Source: DTU072 sp050309775 (lineage in GTDB: Bacteria > Bacillota > Clostridia > Christensenellales > DTU072). Taken from it: a stretch of DNA of 64,000 bases. Position numbers and translations under genes: made by a program. Position 1 is the stretch's first letter, and each line of letters opens with the position of its first letter. The notes beneath the pieces are model-generated. The model was not told the DNA's origin and searched no databases. It worked only from the letters and a program-made list of their open reading frames with translations. Location: assembly GCA_050309775.1 (NCBI GenBank), contig JBNRMV010000013.1:248001-312000 (forward strand), written 5' to 3'. Below, in pieces: positions 31,639-46,600 of the stretch.

Positions 31639-34600
31639 GCTGCCTCCCTTCTCTTGCTTGAGTGTAGTGCGGCACACAGACAAGTTCTGAATTTATTCTG
31701 TAAAGTATAACCTTATTTATGGGTTCGCCATTGTAGAAATAGATGACCATAACAAATTCGCCCACCGCCGGCGCGGCATAAGAAATCTCAAAGTCCGCCA
31801 CGACATAATTAAAGGCTTCTATGCTGACCGACGACGGCAACTTGATGTCATTCATTTGTTTGAAACCGGCCCAAGGATAAATGCGCATAAGCTCAATCTG
31901 ACGATGGTTTGTCAACTTAATTTTATTGTCCGCAGTGCCTATGTCAATCTTTTGCGGCGCCTCTCCCTCGCCTAAATAATATACTCCGGCATTGACATAC
32001 CAGTCTTTTACGATATAGTTCATCAATAGCGTTATTAGGTTTTGCACAGCGGCATCTTCTGAGGTCAGCATGTCATAATAACTCAAACCGCCATTGTCGG
32101 CATCGGGTACTGTGTCTTTATCTATGGCGGCGGAGCTGCCCTCAAAGGTAAATTCGCCATGCAGCGCCAAACTGTTTTTCAAATACACATAATCCTCGCC
32201 CAAAACATCGCCATAAACAGATGCCCCGCCGTCAAGCAGCGACATATTGCCGATTATGCCGCCAAGGAAAGTCGTCGCAGCCTGCGGCGTACGCGCGCAT
32301 ATCTCGGCAAAACTGTACAGGTTGTTGAGCATGACCTCGTTCACTGTCTCTCCCGTTCTGTATCCGCCGACTATGCCGCCTACAAAGAAATCCAACTCGG
32401 AAGATACATTTATGTAGCCTACAAATGTCACATTGTGTATAAGGGTATTGTTTGCAAATCCTACAATGCCGCCCACGCTCAAATCATAATCTCCGGTAAG
32501 CGCAGAATCAATTTGCACAAGACCCTCCACTTCGCAGTTTGTTATGCTGCCGCCATCGGCGTAACCTGCTATTGCTCCTATGTACTGAGCGCCGTTTGCG
32601 CTAAGTTTCAGGCGGTGCAATGTTACATCTTGAACTATGCCGCCTATCAATTGTCCTTCCTCGTCATATGAGCCTATCAGATTGCCGAAAAGTCCGCCAT
32701 AAATGCTGGAGCTGATAATCATAACATTTGAAATTATCCTGCCTTCTCCGTAATATGTTCCGTCAAACTCCACAGTTTGCGTAATAGCCTCGAAACCGTC
32801 TGCGCCTATGCCGTTTATGTCCGCCATTTGGTAGTATGTAGGCAGCACGCCGACAGGATTAAAGAAATCAGTTCGGGCTTCTCTCAGTCCCTCCACATCG
32901 GTGGCAAGGTTGTTCAGATCCTTGATTGTGTAGACACCAAATATATAATTGTCGGCGTCCAATATTTGAATATATGTAATTTGCAGCACCGGCATATTGA
33001 AGCGGTAGTTGTGCGCATTTCTGCCCTCCGACAGCGCTTGCCCGTCGGTCATGATGCACCGCAACGGAGCGTCAACATCTTTCATGCCGACATATGAAGT
33101 GTATTGTCCATGCTCATAGGTTGCCCAGTTGTTTATTACTTCAATGACAGAATAACTTGCGCCGTTTGCCGGAATGAGTTTGCCGTTGCTGTCAAAACTG
33201 AAGCCGTCGTTCAATAAAAGTTGTAAGAACTGTTCGGGAGTAAGGAGGGATTCCTCAGTAGATGCATCAATAATCGATTGCGCCTCTATGTCAAGTTTTT
33301 GCTGCGCTTGCCAGCTTTGCAGCAGATTGGAGTACTCCACTTCCAGTTCTCTTGGGGTTATGGTGTATTGTGAGTCAATAATCGTTTCGCCGGAGATATT
33401 TTGCAACACATATGCCGTCTGTCCGTCATGGGTTATGCGCTCGTCATAATAAATAGTTATTTCATAATTGCAGACTTCTCCGTCGCCCATTTCGTCCTCA
33501 AGCGTCTTCATAAACCAATAATTGCCGGCACTGCCTTGACGGAATACCACATAGTTGTGATAGCCGGGAATGTCCAACTCATATCTTTCTTTTGATGCGT
33601 CTGTAACGCCAAGCACATAATTGTTTGCATAGTCGTATCCCACTATGCCGAAGTTGCCTACAAAGTGGTTGCCCTCTATAAGGCTTATTATGGTTTCGGA
33701 TATGTCATTGCCCCAGACATCCTTTGTGCGCAGCACTCTGCTGAATATGTTCTCCCAGCCTTCTGCGTTGTAAATCTTGTTATTATCGTCAAATGTGGCG
33801 TTATGCGTTTCTCCGTCATATGCCTTGCCCTCGCCGCCTGTGCCGAACTCAATGGTAATGGGCAGCGGTTTTATGCTTGCTCTGACATTGGTTGCGCCCG
33901 ATGCGCCTGTGGTATCTGATGCCAAAGCATAGTTGGAGCTGTCGAATGTCGCCCAAGTAATGTCGGCATTGGTGGCGGTAATGTTGGAAACATAATCGCC
34001 TATGGCATTCTTAATCAAAATAATGTCGGGGTTTAGTCTTATGGGCGCGCCGACCGCCGCAAAGTCGCTCTTTGTCGTTATTGCTTCGTCATATATATAA
34101 GCGTCAAGCAACTGCTCGGCATTTATGATATCCTGCTCAACTATTGCCGCTCGTGCCTGTATGCTGAGCAAGTTGTAGTATGTCCTTGCTTTAATGATAT
34201 TGTTCCTGTGCGCAATGGTGATATCCAGCACATCGCGGAAAGTATCAATGACGGCATTTGTAATAGCCGCTAGCTGCGCCTCGCAATTATTCAATTTGTT
34301 TAGCACCCCGACCACATCGCCTTGTTGCTGGGGTGGCAACCCCTCATACGCCAATCTTGCGGCGGTAATTTCATAGACATTTGCCATGGTGATATTTTCC
34401 GTAGGCAAGTTGTTTATTAAATCTATTACGCTTGCTGAATTTATAAGCGCGTCAATGCTTGCTTCGGCAGCCAGCAAGCGGCTATAATTTGTCACCCTTG
34501 CTCTTTCTGCAACACTAAGCGCATCATATGCCGCCTTTGCAAATTCTATAGCGGCTATGTCTTCAAGTGTCAGTGTTTCGCCGATATATGCAATGCGCAA

Positions 34601-37600
34601 AATGACAAACTTGACATTTATGTCGTTCAGCATTCCGCCAAGCATCATAACTGCGCGCGCGCTTCTGGGCAAAGCCTTTTGCGTAAACAATGCCGTCTGC
34701 AACCTTATTTCATCATCCAAAATGTTGCTTTGGAAGTCAAATACAAACAAACTGGCAAATGCTGAAAGTTTTGAGGACAAACCCGCAAGAATGCTCTGCT
34801 TGACGGCATCGCTCTGTTTATTTGACCACAGCACGGCTTCGGCAATCTCCAACGCATTGGCCATAGTCACATTGGAACCAATGGTATCGATAAACTCGGC
34901 GCTAATCTGTCCGGAAAGCGCGCTTTCAACGCTCTGCAATCTTGCAAGGTTGCCGACATTGAGTTGTTTTTCGGGAGAAAGCTGTTCATAAATCAACCGC
35001 GCGTTCAGCACATCCGAATAGTTCGACAACCCCTCATATACAATGGCCTGAATAATGTCTACGACATCTATCGCGTCAAGGGCTGCGGCGGCGGCATTTG
35101 CGGCATTCAGGTACATCGTAATATCGTTGCCCAAAGAGGGTCTTTGCGCGTCAACCATCGCTTTTACTTGGGGCGTCAACTCTATATAAGAATTATAGCC
35201 GTAATATATATCTCCGATTGCGGAAAGCAGCGCTTGATTATCGCCTATGTTGAGGTTTTCCATAACGCTCTCAATTCTGGGAATGGCTATGTCCTTTTCA
35301 AGTTTTTCAAGATAATGCAGGTTTGTGATAAGCGCTCGGTTGTATTCGGGCAACAAGTTGTATGCCAACCGCGCGGCTATGGCGCTTATTTCATTTGCTT
35401 TTGCATCGGCTGCGGTGAACAGCAGTCCGTATGAACTTTGCGCAGTCAGATATGCGTTGTATTTTGTCAGCCTTGTTTGCCAGTCGTTTTCATATGTGCC
35501 TTCCAGCGCTGCCGCCGCATACGCTATCCTCGATAAGTCGGAAGCATTGTAGTACATTGTGTAGTCCGTCACACTTTGTGATACGGAAATGTTGCTTATA
35601 ATTTCGTCAATAACTCCGAACAATGTGCTTTCTGCCGCCACAAGTTTGTTATATTCGTCGCCCACCGCTTGTTTTGCGGCAATGCTCAACTCGTCATAGA
35701 GTTTTCTTGTGCTAAGTACTAGGTGTATATGCTCGATTCCCGGACTTGTCGGCAGTCCGATAATCATTTGCAATATTGCAACGGTGCTGCCGCTATTTGC
35801 AATAATAGATGCGTCCACAGCTGCTTTCTTGACTGTCAAAGAGTTATAAGCCGCAGTAACGGCATTCTTCATGCTTTGGTTCAAGGAGTTGTAAATTTTA
35901 AGCATCGTATTAACTTCGGAAGAATCATTATAATTCGGCTCGTTGGGCAGCGCCGCCACCATAGCTGTGAATGCGTCCGCCAGCATAGTTTCAACATCAT
36001 TCAAACTATATTCAATCAGATTCTTCACTGAAGCGTCCAGTTTCATGTATATTTGGTAAGCGGCATAAGCGTCTATCCAGGTTGCCGAACCGGCCGACAG
36101 CAGTCTTTCGACAAAATCCGCCAAGCCCACAAAAGGCATTACGCTGAGGTTTGATTTTGACAAGAATACCATGCCATACAAGTCTTGTATCAGCATATCC
36201 GCTCTTTCCGCCGCCAACTTTTTGCAATGCGGACATTGATAATCGTCGCTTATCTCGTCCCACCTTGTGCCGACCTTATAAACAATGGTTTCAAAGCCTT
36301 CGGGGCTGTCGTCGTCTATGGTATAGCTGTTCAAGCTGCTTTCGTAGAATGTCCAACCGCATTTTCGGCAGACATGCTGAATAAAGGTGTCAGTTTCAAC
36401 AATGCCGATAATCTGATATTCAAAAATGTTATAGCCCAATATGCCGACAACAGAATAGCTGGCTACTTGATTATAAAGTTTTACCGTGCGCCCGTTTCTG
36501 GAGATATAGTCGCCGGAATCAATAAATTCAAAGGTACTGCCGGCTTGGTCTATTTCAAATCTGTTGCTGCCGTCATAGTATTTCCACAGTTCCACAGATT
36601 CGTCGTCAAGAATAATCTCAAGTATTCTCTTTTCTATCTTCCAATCCAGCGAAGTGCCTGTTTCGGGCATTTTGTAATTGTAGCTGTATTTGCAGGGTCC
36701 GTAAGTTTTGTAGCTACCGTCTGAAAAATAATAAGTGGGGTTGGCGGTAGCCGTCGGGGACACACCCAAGGCGTTTGCATAATAGTTGCCGGCAACAAGA
36801 GCGTCCCATCTTCTGTATCCGAACTCGTCGTATTCGTCGGTCAGTATGGGTACCAAATCATAAGTATAGACCAGACCTCCGTCAAAACCACTGGCATAAT
36901 TTATGCCCAGACCTTGAGCATAAACCGAATGGTGAATGCCGTCATAAACAGGGGGATTTGCCGTGTCGTATTCATCGTTATAGCCGTTCAGGAACCACTT
37001 TATGAGCACCTCGTACTTCTTTATTGAGGCATACATAACAGTACCTGAAATATTGTAGTTGCGCAGCAGTCTTTCATAATTGTAATCACTGCTGTCCGGG
37101 TCCAGCGCCACACCAAGAGCATAGTCGCCTGCAAGTCTGAATTCGTTGTTCTTGCCGTTGTTTTCGTAGTACTCCGTCATTGTCGCCATGGGTTGTGTGG
37201 TGACTCTGAATATTGCTTTGCTGCTGCTTCCGTCGCTGCCCAGCGTGTCAATGTAGGCTCTCAATCTGCCATATTGGTCTATTCCTGCAAACTCAAATTC
37301 CACATTTGAAATGCCGGTATAAATGCCGTCCTCATAAGCCTGCCATATCGTATGCGAATTATACTTGACTATGCGGAGCAATGCCTGCCCTTGCCAGTCA
37401 TTGTAATTTGATTCGCCTGTAATGCTTGCGGTAATGAGATAATATCCCACTTCGTCATAGCCTGCCTGATACAGATTTATGCCGCCGCTTTTCAGCACAT
37501 AATTGCCGCCGCTCATAATCGGGGAGCCATCAACCTCAAATGTTTGGGGGTCCATTGTCAGCGACCCGGTGTATTCTACTTCTTGTATGAAATAATTTAT

Positions 37601-40600
37601 GTTTGCCGTACGGGAATCCGGATAGTTCAGCACGACAGAAATAGTGTTGAAATAACTGCCTGACGGCTCTGCCGGGTCTTTTGCCGCGCAATAACTATTA
37701 TATGCGCCGCCGTTGTATATCAAGGGCAAGCCTTCCCCGTCTGTTATTCTGTCGGCAATGTCAATGTTGTCAATTGTACCCTTGGATATAGTTACGGTTA
37801 TTGTGCCCGACCAACCCAGATAGTTTTCCTGCTCCAGAACATATGCGGTAATATTATATGTGCCGACATCTCGCACACCGTTTTCGCCTTGCGCAAATTC
37901 TGCCAAAACCTCATGTTTGGTAAAGGCGCCGCCGGAATAATTTATTTGTACGGGTATCTCTATGTCGTACTGATAATACCTTGCCAGTTCCTGACCGTAA
38001 ACATCTCCGTCATTGTAGCCAAAGCTATCGTCTGAATTAAACGGCACAACAAAGAAATATCTTGTAAAGCCCTCATAATAGACATAGTTGCGTATGTTAT
38101 AACCGCCCTCGTTGTCAAAACGGAAATATTCGTTTATCGGAGCTTTCTCAACGATTATGTTGGAACGGACATTGTCCAACATAATGTAGTTCTTGCCAAT
38201 CTCCGCCGCAAAGGTCGCCGATATCGTATAGGTGCCTGCATCTTTGAATGAATACACTCTGACGCCGTCTTTTATCAGCGTAAGTCCGTTGAATTCCTCG
38301 TCTGCAACATCGCTGGATATTATGTTGAGCGTAAGGCTGCCTGTGCCGTCGGCGCCTGTCAACGCAATGTCCTTGCCCACAACCTGCGTTTTTACATTAA
38401 GCGTAAAATGCATTCCGTTATACACTATTTTGCCGCCCACAGGAGGACCGACTGTTATCCAGTTGACTGCCACTTCAAGCTGATTTATTATGCACTCCTG
38501 CGACATTCCGCTGTTGTTTATTATGTAATTGCCTTCTATGCTATATGTGTCCGAAACGGCGTCATAAGTCACCCTATTGTCATTTATGGTGACGACATAA
38601 ACGCCTGCGTCTATATAATCCGACGGCGCCATGTTGACAGCGTCAAAGAAATTCAGCGCGAACATAACCACGCCGTCATTTGAAAGTAAGGGGTTGTTGA
38701 TATCGTCGCCGACAAGCTCAATATACGCATAGGTGTAGGACTGTCCGCCGGCGGCCGTCTTTCTTTGGTAGCCGTTGTAAATAAGTTCGGTATTTATCCA
38801 AGCGGCGTTGACATTGCGCGGCGCAATCAGATTGTCCTCAACAATGTCGTCCATATAATAATTCCGCGCGTCGCTGCCCGACAGTATAAATTCAACCCTT
38901 GTCACCGCCGTAACATTCTTGCTGTCATAAGCCGGAGAAATTGTTATGTCGTCACCTTGGCATATCTGGTAATTCTCCACCAAATGTTCGGCAATATCGG
39001 TTATTTCCGAAAGGTCCTGAAGTCTGGGACGCACGACGACGGTGCCGTCATATAGCTTGCTCCAAATTATATCTGCGCTTGCCCTGAGTTCTTTTTTAAG
39101 GATTGCTCCCGTTGTTATGTCAAGCGCAATATAGTTGGCGGACACAGCGTCAAGCGGATTCAAATCCACCAGCACAAAGCTGATTGTCTTGTCGAAGGCG
39201 GCGTTCTTGTCGTTGAATTGCGCATAGTGCGACAGTTTGCTGCTGTCCGCCTCGCATATTCCGCTGAGCGTATATTCGGTATAATCGGCAGACGCGTCAT
39301 AAACCTTTGTCCAAGCGGGGTCGGCGGTTGACTCGACAAAAAGCGTCTTTCTGTCAATTGTCAATACTGCGTATCTTGTCCAGTCCTCATAATTGCCTTC
39401 AATAATCGGGTTTGATGCGTCAATGACCGCCTTAATATAATATACTCCGGCATTATTCTTGCCGCTGAACTCTTCTTCATAAGTTGCCGAACCATCAGTG
39501 TTGTAATAATAATAAATCGAAGCAAGGTCGGCTCCCAATAGCGCCACGCTTGCAGTTGGCGGCGCGTCAAGCGACATTTCAAAGAACGATGCCGAAATAT
39601 AGTGAAGTTCTGCGTCATAAATTATGGTATTGCTAACAAGATACAGCGCCACTTCCGCTTTGTTCATGGTCAGCGACTGAACAAGCAAATGTGAGTTGTC
39701 CAACAAATAGTTGGTATCGTCAAACATTGCAACAACGATATACTGTCCGGCATAATAGAAATCCCTATCGGATATAAGCGTGAGGTCATCGATAAGCACG
39801 CCGTCAACAATTATGCCGCTAAGGCTGGTTCTCAGATAGTTCGCCTCGTCATAAAGCTCATAGTTGCCTATTATGTCGCCGTTGTCATAATAATAACGCA
39901 AAGTAAGCGTTTGCGTACCTTCAAGCGCCGTCAAAGCGATGGTCGCCGTTATGGTGCCGGCCTGGCTGCCGCCGCTGTAAACAAACTCGTCATTAGCATA
40001 AGGCATATCCCAAACAAGTGTGGTCTGGTACGGGTTTATGGTAAGTTCGGCAGTCAAAGTTTTGTTTTCGTAGTTGCCGTTGCCTTGCTCAATAATGGCT
40101 CTTATTACATAAGTTCCGGCGTCTTTGCTGCCGTTGTAAGGCAAGAATTCAGCGCCGTTTTTGCTGACTTCAAGCACAATGGGAATGTTGAGGGTGCCGC
40201 CGGCAAGCTGATAGCTAAGCGAAGTCACCAATTCATCCAACCATTCATCGGTATACGATATTCCGACATAATGCGTTCTGCTGTCATAAGTCAAAGGCGG
40301 CGGTGCCGTCATATAAAGCGTACCCAAATGCCCTTCTTCATCGTTGAAAAGCAGCTGTCCTATTGTCAGCGAAGCATGCAGCGTCACGCCATCATAGTTT
40401 GTGTTGTCGGCAATGGAAGCCCTTACATTGTATAGACCTGCATTTATGGCGTTTATAAATTCCATATCATATTCGCCGCTTTCGCCAAGATAGTGGTAGG
40501 CTATCGGGATATACAATGTGCCGCCTGCCAAATCAAAAACCAACTGCGTCAAGGGCGCATCGTTCCATTCTTCGGCTTCGGGGTTTATGCTCAGATAGTG

Positions 40601-43600
40601 GTAGTTCATGTCATAGAGCGTGTAGCCGTCCTCAAAATACAGCGTTCCCAGACTGTCCGGCGTAAACGACAGTTTGTTGATTGTCAGTACCGCCGTTTTT
40701 TCATAGCCCTCATAGTTGGCGCTTTCGCTGATTGACGCTCTTATGTATATCTTGCCGGCATCTCTCATGCCGCTGAACTGATTTACAAAGCTGTCTTCGG
40801 GATTGAGTTTGTAGTGATAAGACACGGCTATTGCTACATTGCCGACGCTGTCGCCAAGGTACGCCACGCCATTTTCGTCTATGATATAGTTCAGCGTATG
40901 CAACAGGCTGTCATTCCAGTTGCCGTCAAGGCTTATGCCGATATAGTGCATGCTCATGTCATAATCCAGCGTAACATCGTCAAAATACAACAAGTTCAGG
41001 TTGCCGCTTTCGCCGTTCCATTTCAGCTTATGTATTGTCAGCGTTGCGGTATCTTCCCAAGCGGTATAGTTGTCGTGTTCGGCAATGGACGCTTTTATGT
41101 TATAAATCCCCGAATCTGTTGCCGAAACAAACGGCGTACCATACGCTCCCGATTCACCCAGGAAGTAGGTATAGCTTATGTCAATGACCAAAGTATCCTC
41201 TCCGATAACATAGGTCAGCGACGGCACATACTCATCTCGCCATTGGTTGAGGGCGCTTACACCGGCATAGTGCGCCAGCGTGTCATAAGTTATTTCGGCG
41301 CCGCCAAGATACAAACTGCCCAGCGCAGAAGTATCTGTCCATTCAAGTTTGTTTATGGTAAACAGCGCCTCATCTGTCCAACCCTCGTAGTTGCCGAAAA
41401 TGTCCTCGTCTATGGTGGCTTTTATGTTATAAATACCGGCGTTTTTGGCATATTCAAAGTCCAAAGTATAGTTGCTGCTACCTGGTGCGCCGACATAGTA
41501 CTTGTACACAACGGGTATAGCAAGGTTTGCCGTCAACTCATCTGCGGCAGTCACTCCCGTTTCGTCAACCAAGTAGTACAACATATTGACTTGCTCATTG
41601 TTATAACTGTTTGTCTTGCTTATACCGACATAGTGTTTTATGCCGTCAAAATCAATGGGCGCGCTCTCATTGCCTAGGAAGTACAGCAAATCCAGATTGC
41701 CTTCGGTGCCGTTCCAAAGAAGTTTGTTGATTGTCAGCGTTGCGGTATCAGACCAGCCGGCATAGTTTCCATATGGGTCGGCGGCAATTTCCGCGCGGAT
41801 ATAATATACGCCGGAATTGATTGCGCCGTTAAATTCCAAATCATAACTGCCACTGATATCCATGGTGTATTTGTATACTATCGGTACAACCAGTTCTCCG
41901 CCATTGAGTATAAGCGTGACTGCCGTTACATTTTCGTCCAACCATTCCGAACTTTCCGTAGCGCCCGTAAAGTGGGTCAAAGCGTTGTAGCGAATGGCGC
42001 CGTCGTTTAATCTGAGGTCGCCCAACTCACCGGTGACATAAGCAAGCGGAATAATCGTCAATTGCGCAAAGGCCTGCCAGCTTTGATAATTTTCGTTGCC
42101 GTTCAAATCTATTTCGGCTTTCAGATAGTAAGTAGCGGAATTGATTGCGCCGCTGAATTCTTCCGTATAAGTCTCGCCGCCGTCAAGGCTGTAATAATAC
42201 CGTACGGCAACGGTACCGTCAGAGCCAAGCAGCGATACCGTAAGCAAAGGCACATTGCTGTACTCATCGACATAGCTGGCATAAGCGTTTCGCAAGGTCA
42301 TATCATACTTAAATGTTGCGCCTTTGAAATATATTGCCGCCAGGCTGCCCTCTCCGAATACGGCTTTTTCAATAATCAGCATAGCCGTATGCTGCCAAGC
42401 CTCATAGTTGCCGCCGCCGTTTGCAACCGTTGCGGTCACATAATATATGCCTGCGTTCAGAGCGCCGCCAAAGTCGCCCATCTCCGCAGCTTCTTCTTCG
42501 CCGGATTTTTTGTAAGCATAAGTGTAGTTGATTCCAATGTCCAGAATGCCGCCGGCAAGGGTATAGCTTAAGAGCGACGGCAAAGAGTTTACCCACTCAT
42601 TGGTCTTGCTTACGCCTGTGTAATAAATCTGCGTGTCATAAACCGTCGTTTTATCCCACATATATAGCATACCCAAATGCCCGGCTGTGTCCTCGAACTT
42701 CAATGTTCCGATTTCCAGTACCGCCTCGGCGCTCCAGCCTTCATAATTTACGGTGCCTTCAATTTCGGCTATTATGTAATATGAGGCAGCGTTCATGGCG
42801 CCTGAGAAAACATCGGTATAAACTGACGACCCGTCAAGGTTGTACTTATATAGGACGGGAATTATCAACTTATTTGAGCAGCGTGACAAACTATTGACTG
42901 TGGCATCGGTGGCGGTGTTCGTCGTGTTGACTCCGCTGAAATGCGTCCTCATGTCATACAGCACGCTGATATCGTTCAGATAAAGCTCGCCCAGGTGTCC
43001 TTCTGTATCGGTAAAGGTCAATCTCTCAATAATAACCGTGGCATTGCCCGTCCAGCCTTTGTAGTTTTCACCCTCGGGAATTGCCGCCGTAATGGAGTAT
43101 GTTCCGGCGTCTGAAGTGCCGTTAAAGTCTCCGACATATACTGAATTATAGCTATATGTGTAGCTGACGGGAATAATCAAACCCAAAGCGTCATAGCTCA
43201 AAGCCGTACGCAAGTTGTCTATCCAAACATTCTCGGTGTTCACTCCGGCATAATGCGTATCGACATCATAAGGTCTTGTCGTGCCGGCAAAGTATATCTG
43301 ACCCAAATGCCCTTCTTCGTCAATGAATTCCAGCTTCTTGATTTCAAGCACCGCCTCGCCTTGCCAAATCTCATAGTTTTGTCTTATGTCCGCATCGGCA
43401 ATGTCCGTATACGCATAAATGTAATAAACACCTGCGTTGGTTGCGCCGCTGAACACAGACCCGTATACGCTGCCGCCGTCGGTGTTGAAATAATATTTTA
43501 TGTCGGCGCTACCGTCGCCTGCCAGCAAAGCCGCCTCAAGCCTGAGTTCGTCTAGATGCTCGCCGTAGACATCGCTTACGCCGATATAGTGTTGAGCGCC

Positions 43601-46600
43601 ATCATAAACCAGCGTTACGCTTTCTTTCATGAACAGTTCTCCCAAGTGTCCCTGCTCTCCCGAGAAAGCTACTTTTTGTATAATGAGAACACCCGTTAAA
43701 ACAATGTCATGATAGTTGTCATTTTCGTTGTGCAATATGGCGGTTATTTCATAAGTACCTGCATTGCGGCCGCCTTCGAAAGCCAGTCCGCCGCTTATGT
43801 AACTTATGACGGCGGTGTCGCCCAGAGTCAATCCTGCCGCCAATGACATGTTCTGCGGTCTGATATTCAGGGAGAATACGGCGCTTGCAAAATCTGTCAG
43901 CTCCGTTTCACCATGTGTATTGACATTCAGGAACCAGGTATTTGTGTCATAGACCCTTGTCAAAGTATCGTCAGGCTCTTCAATGAAATAAAATGCCGTT
44001 GCGTCCTCGTCGTCCGCCGCCGCCCACATAACGGCTTTGTCAATGGTAAGTGTGGCGGAGCTGTTGAAATCGTGATAATTCTTGTTCTGTACAAGTACTG
44101 TTATTGTGTAATATCCTGCATTGACGGCGCCTGCAAAGGTTTCTCCGTCCAAAGTATACGAAATGTCGGCGTCCTCTGTGAACGCAATGTTCGTGCTGGG
44201 GCTTATGCTAAGCACAGATGACGGAGCCGTCCTTGTCACGCTTTGGGTGTTGTCGGGTGAGAGTATCGACAAATAATAAGCAGCGCCGTCATAAGTGACG
44301 CTTGCCGGCTCCAAATCCAAAGCGTACATAGTCGCCTTATTTATGATTATTTGCGCGCCGATTTGGCGTAAATAATAGTTGGTGTTGTGGTATTCGCCTT
44401 CTTTGTTGATGCGCGCCGTAACAAAGTACAAGTCAGCATTGAGCGCGCTTACTCCTACATTATCGACAGCCGAAAAATCCGTCTGCCCGGAGGTTTCGGC
44501 GGAAATTTCGTACTCAATATAAACTGTTTCGCCAAACTGAGTGACATTGCCCGTTGCCGCAAGGCTCTTTGCCGTACCGTCATATGTCGTCGTAATGCCG
44601 TTCATCTGTATGCCCGTGATAGTGACACGCGCCACAATCATTGTATTGTTCAACTGCCGCAAATTATAGCTGCTTGCCGCGTCCCCGTTTGCTTGAATTG
44701 TCGCCGTAATTACATAATTACCTGCATTCTTTGCAGTGGTATTGTTGAAAATACCCGAACTGTGCAATTGGTCTGACCCCGGCAAATAGTACTCGTACAT
44801 ATAAGTAATTGACGCCGTATCGGAGGTGTTTACACCGCCTATGGACAGCGTTATTGTCGGAACAGTACTGGTGACTATGCCGGTCGGGTCTCTTGATACG
44901 CCTATGGAATAATAGCTGTTCGTGTAGTCGTAGTGTCGGGGATTCTGGTCTTCGGCATCATATATCAGCGCCGGAAGATTCAGGTATACGCTTTCAATAT
45001 CCACGCTGTTGACGACAACAGTAGCCGCTGCCAAAGTCATTGAATTGTAATTGGAGCTGGTGATAACCGCCGAAACGGTATATGTTCCGGCATAAAGTAT
45101 TCTGTTGACGGCGCCGCCGCTATAAGAGTATGTATACACGACATTTGCGCTGTCCGCACCGGAAAGATATCCCGGGCTGTTCTTCGGATATATCTCAACG
45201 CTGTCAATTCTTGTAGTTCCGATAGCCGCCGCATTGACGGTGTTTATGTTTGCATAATGTACAGTTGCGTCATAATCTCTGGTATCTCCGACAAGATAGA
45301 AAATTCCGCCGTTGACATTATTGAACATATCGGCTTTTGCTATATCAAGCGTGGCATTCAGCACTTGCTGGTTGTAATCGGCGCTTGGCCCTCCGTCAAT
45401 GGTCGCCGTTATGGTTGCCACAATGTTATATGTTCCGGCATTTATGGCGCTGTTGCCCGGCAGCGTGTTTATGGTGTAGGATATGCTGATAACCGCATTG
45501 TCCAATGCATAATACTGCGTGGCGTCGCCGTCAAGCGCATTTACGGAAATGCTGTGTGAATTGCGGTTGTAAACAGTATTGAGCGCCGTAGGCATCGTTA
45601 TGTTTTGTCCCAATGAATTGAGAATGTCGGCGGCGGCAATATACAGCGTGCGTTCAATGACCAGTGTGACATAGTTGTCGGTATCGTACGCAACGGTGGC
45701 CGTTATAATATATGTGCCGCTATGCAATGCGCCGTTGTTTATGCCCGATTCAACAATCCCGTCTGCCGTAGTAATGCCGTACATTATTGACACTATGCCG
45801 CCGGTTTGCGCTTCAATAAAGAGGCTGTCAGGCGATGCCGCTTGATTAATATACAAGTATTGAATCGTGGCATTGTACGATGTCTGTTTGTTGTCCATGG
45901 ACAAATTGGTTATTTCAACAGGCGTAATCGTCAGCCGCGCATTGTATCTGGCGGCATCGGAAGTATTCGGCGCCGCATAATCAAAATAGTTCATATGCGT
46001 CAGCGTTGCCGTCACGACATAATATGAAACGGCGCCTTCAAGCATATAAACATTTGTTGCGCTATGGCTGTCGTCGGCAAGCTCCGCAGGCGTTATGGTG
46101 TATGCCACAGAAAGCAAGTCGCCCAAGTGACTTGTTGCGGAACTTACGGATATCGTGTGTTTTGCGCCGCTGTATGCCACAGTGAGGTCGGAAATAGTGA
46201 TATTCTTTATGGTAGCTTTTGTGATTTGCCAATCCAGCTCAATCTCCACAGCTGTCGATGAGCCGCTTTGAATGACATAGTTGTTGTTCGATATATTGAA
46301 TACGGCTGTATAATCCCCTGCGTTTGTGGCAGCAAGTCCCGAAACGCTTATGCCCAGGTTATCTCCCGACACAACGCCCGATTGCGCTATGCCGCTGACA
46401 GCCGTTATGGAATAACTTATGCTGCGCTGCTGCGCAATATATTCGGTGGAAAAACCGTTCCAATCCGCAAGAATGTCCGTTCTCCATTCTACGGCAATGC
46501 GCCGTTGCTCAATGCTCCAATTGTATGAACTCAATCCCGACAAAGCATAGTTAGTGTCGTCCTGAATATTCAGAGTCTTGCTGTACTCTCCGCTGTTTAT

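Noticed and set aside
36185..36724. A plus-strand open frame of 179 codons, and longer ones such as 40814-41677 (287 codons), opposite the giant gene
   Set aside because: They are antisense to strongly coding, repeat-structured minus-strand sequence, have no ribosome sites, and translate into Arg/Ile/Tyr-rich nonsense. They are complements of the MBG units.
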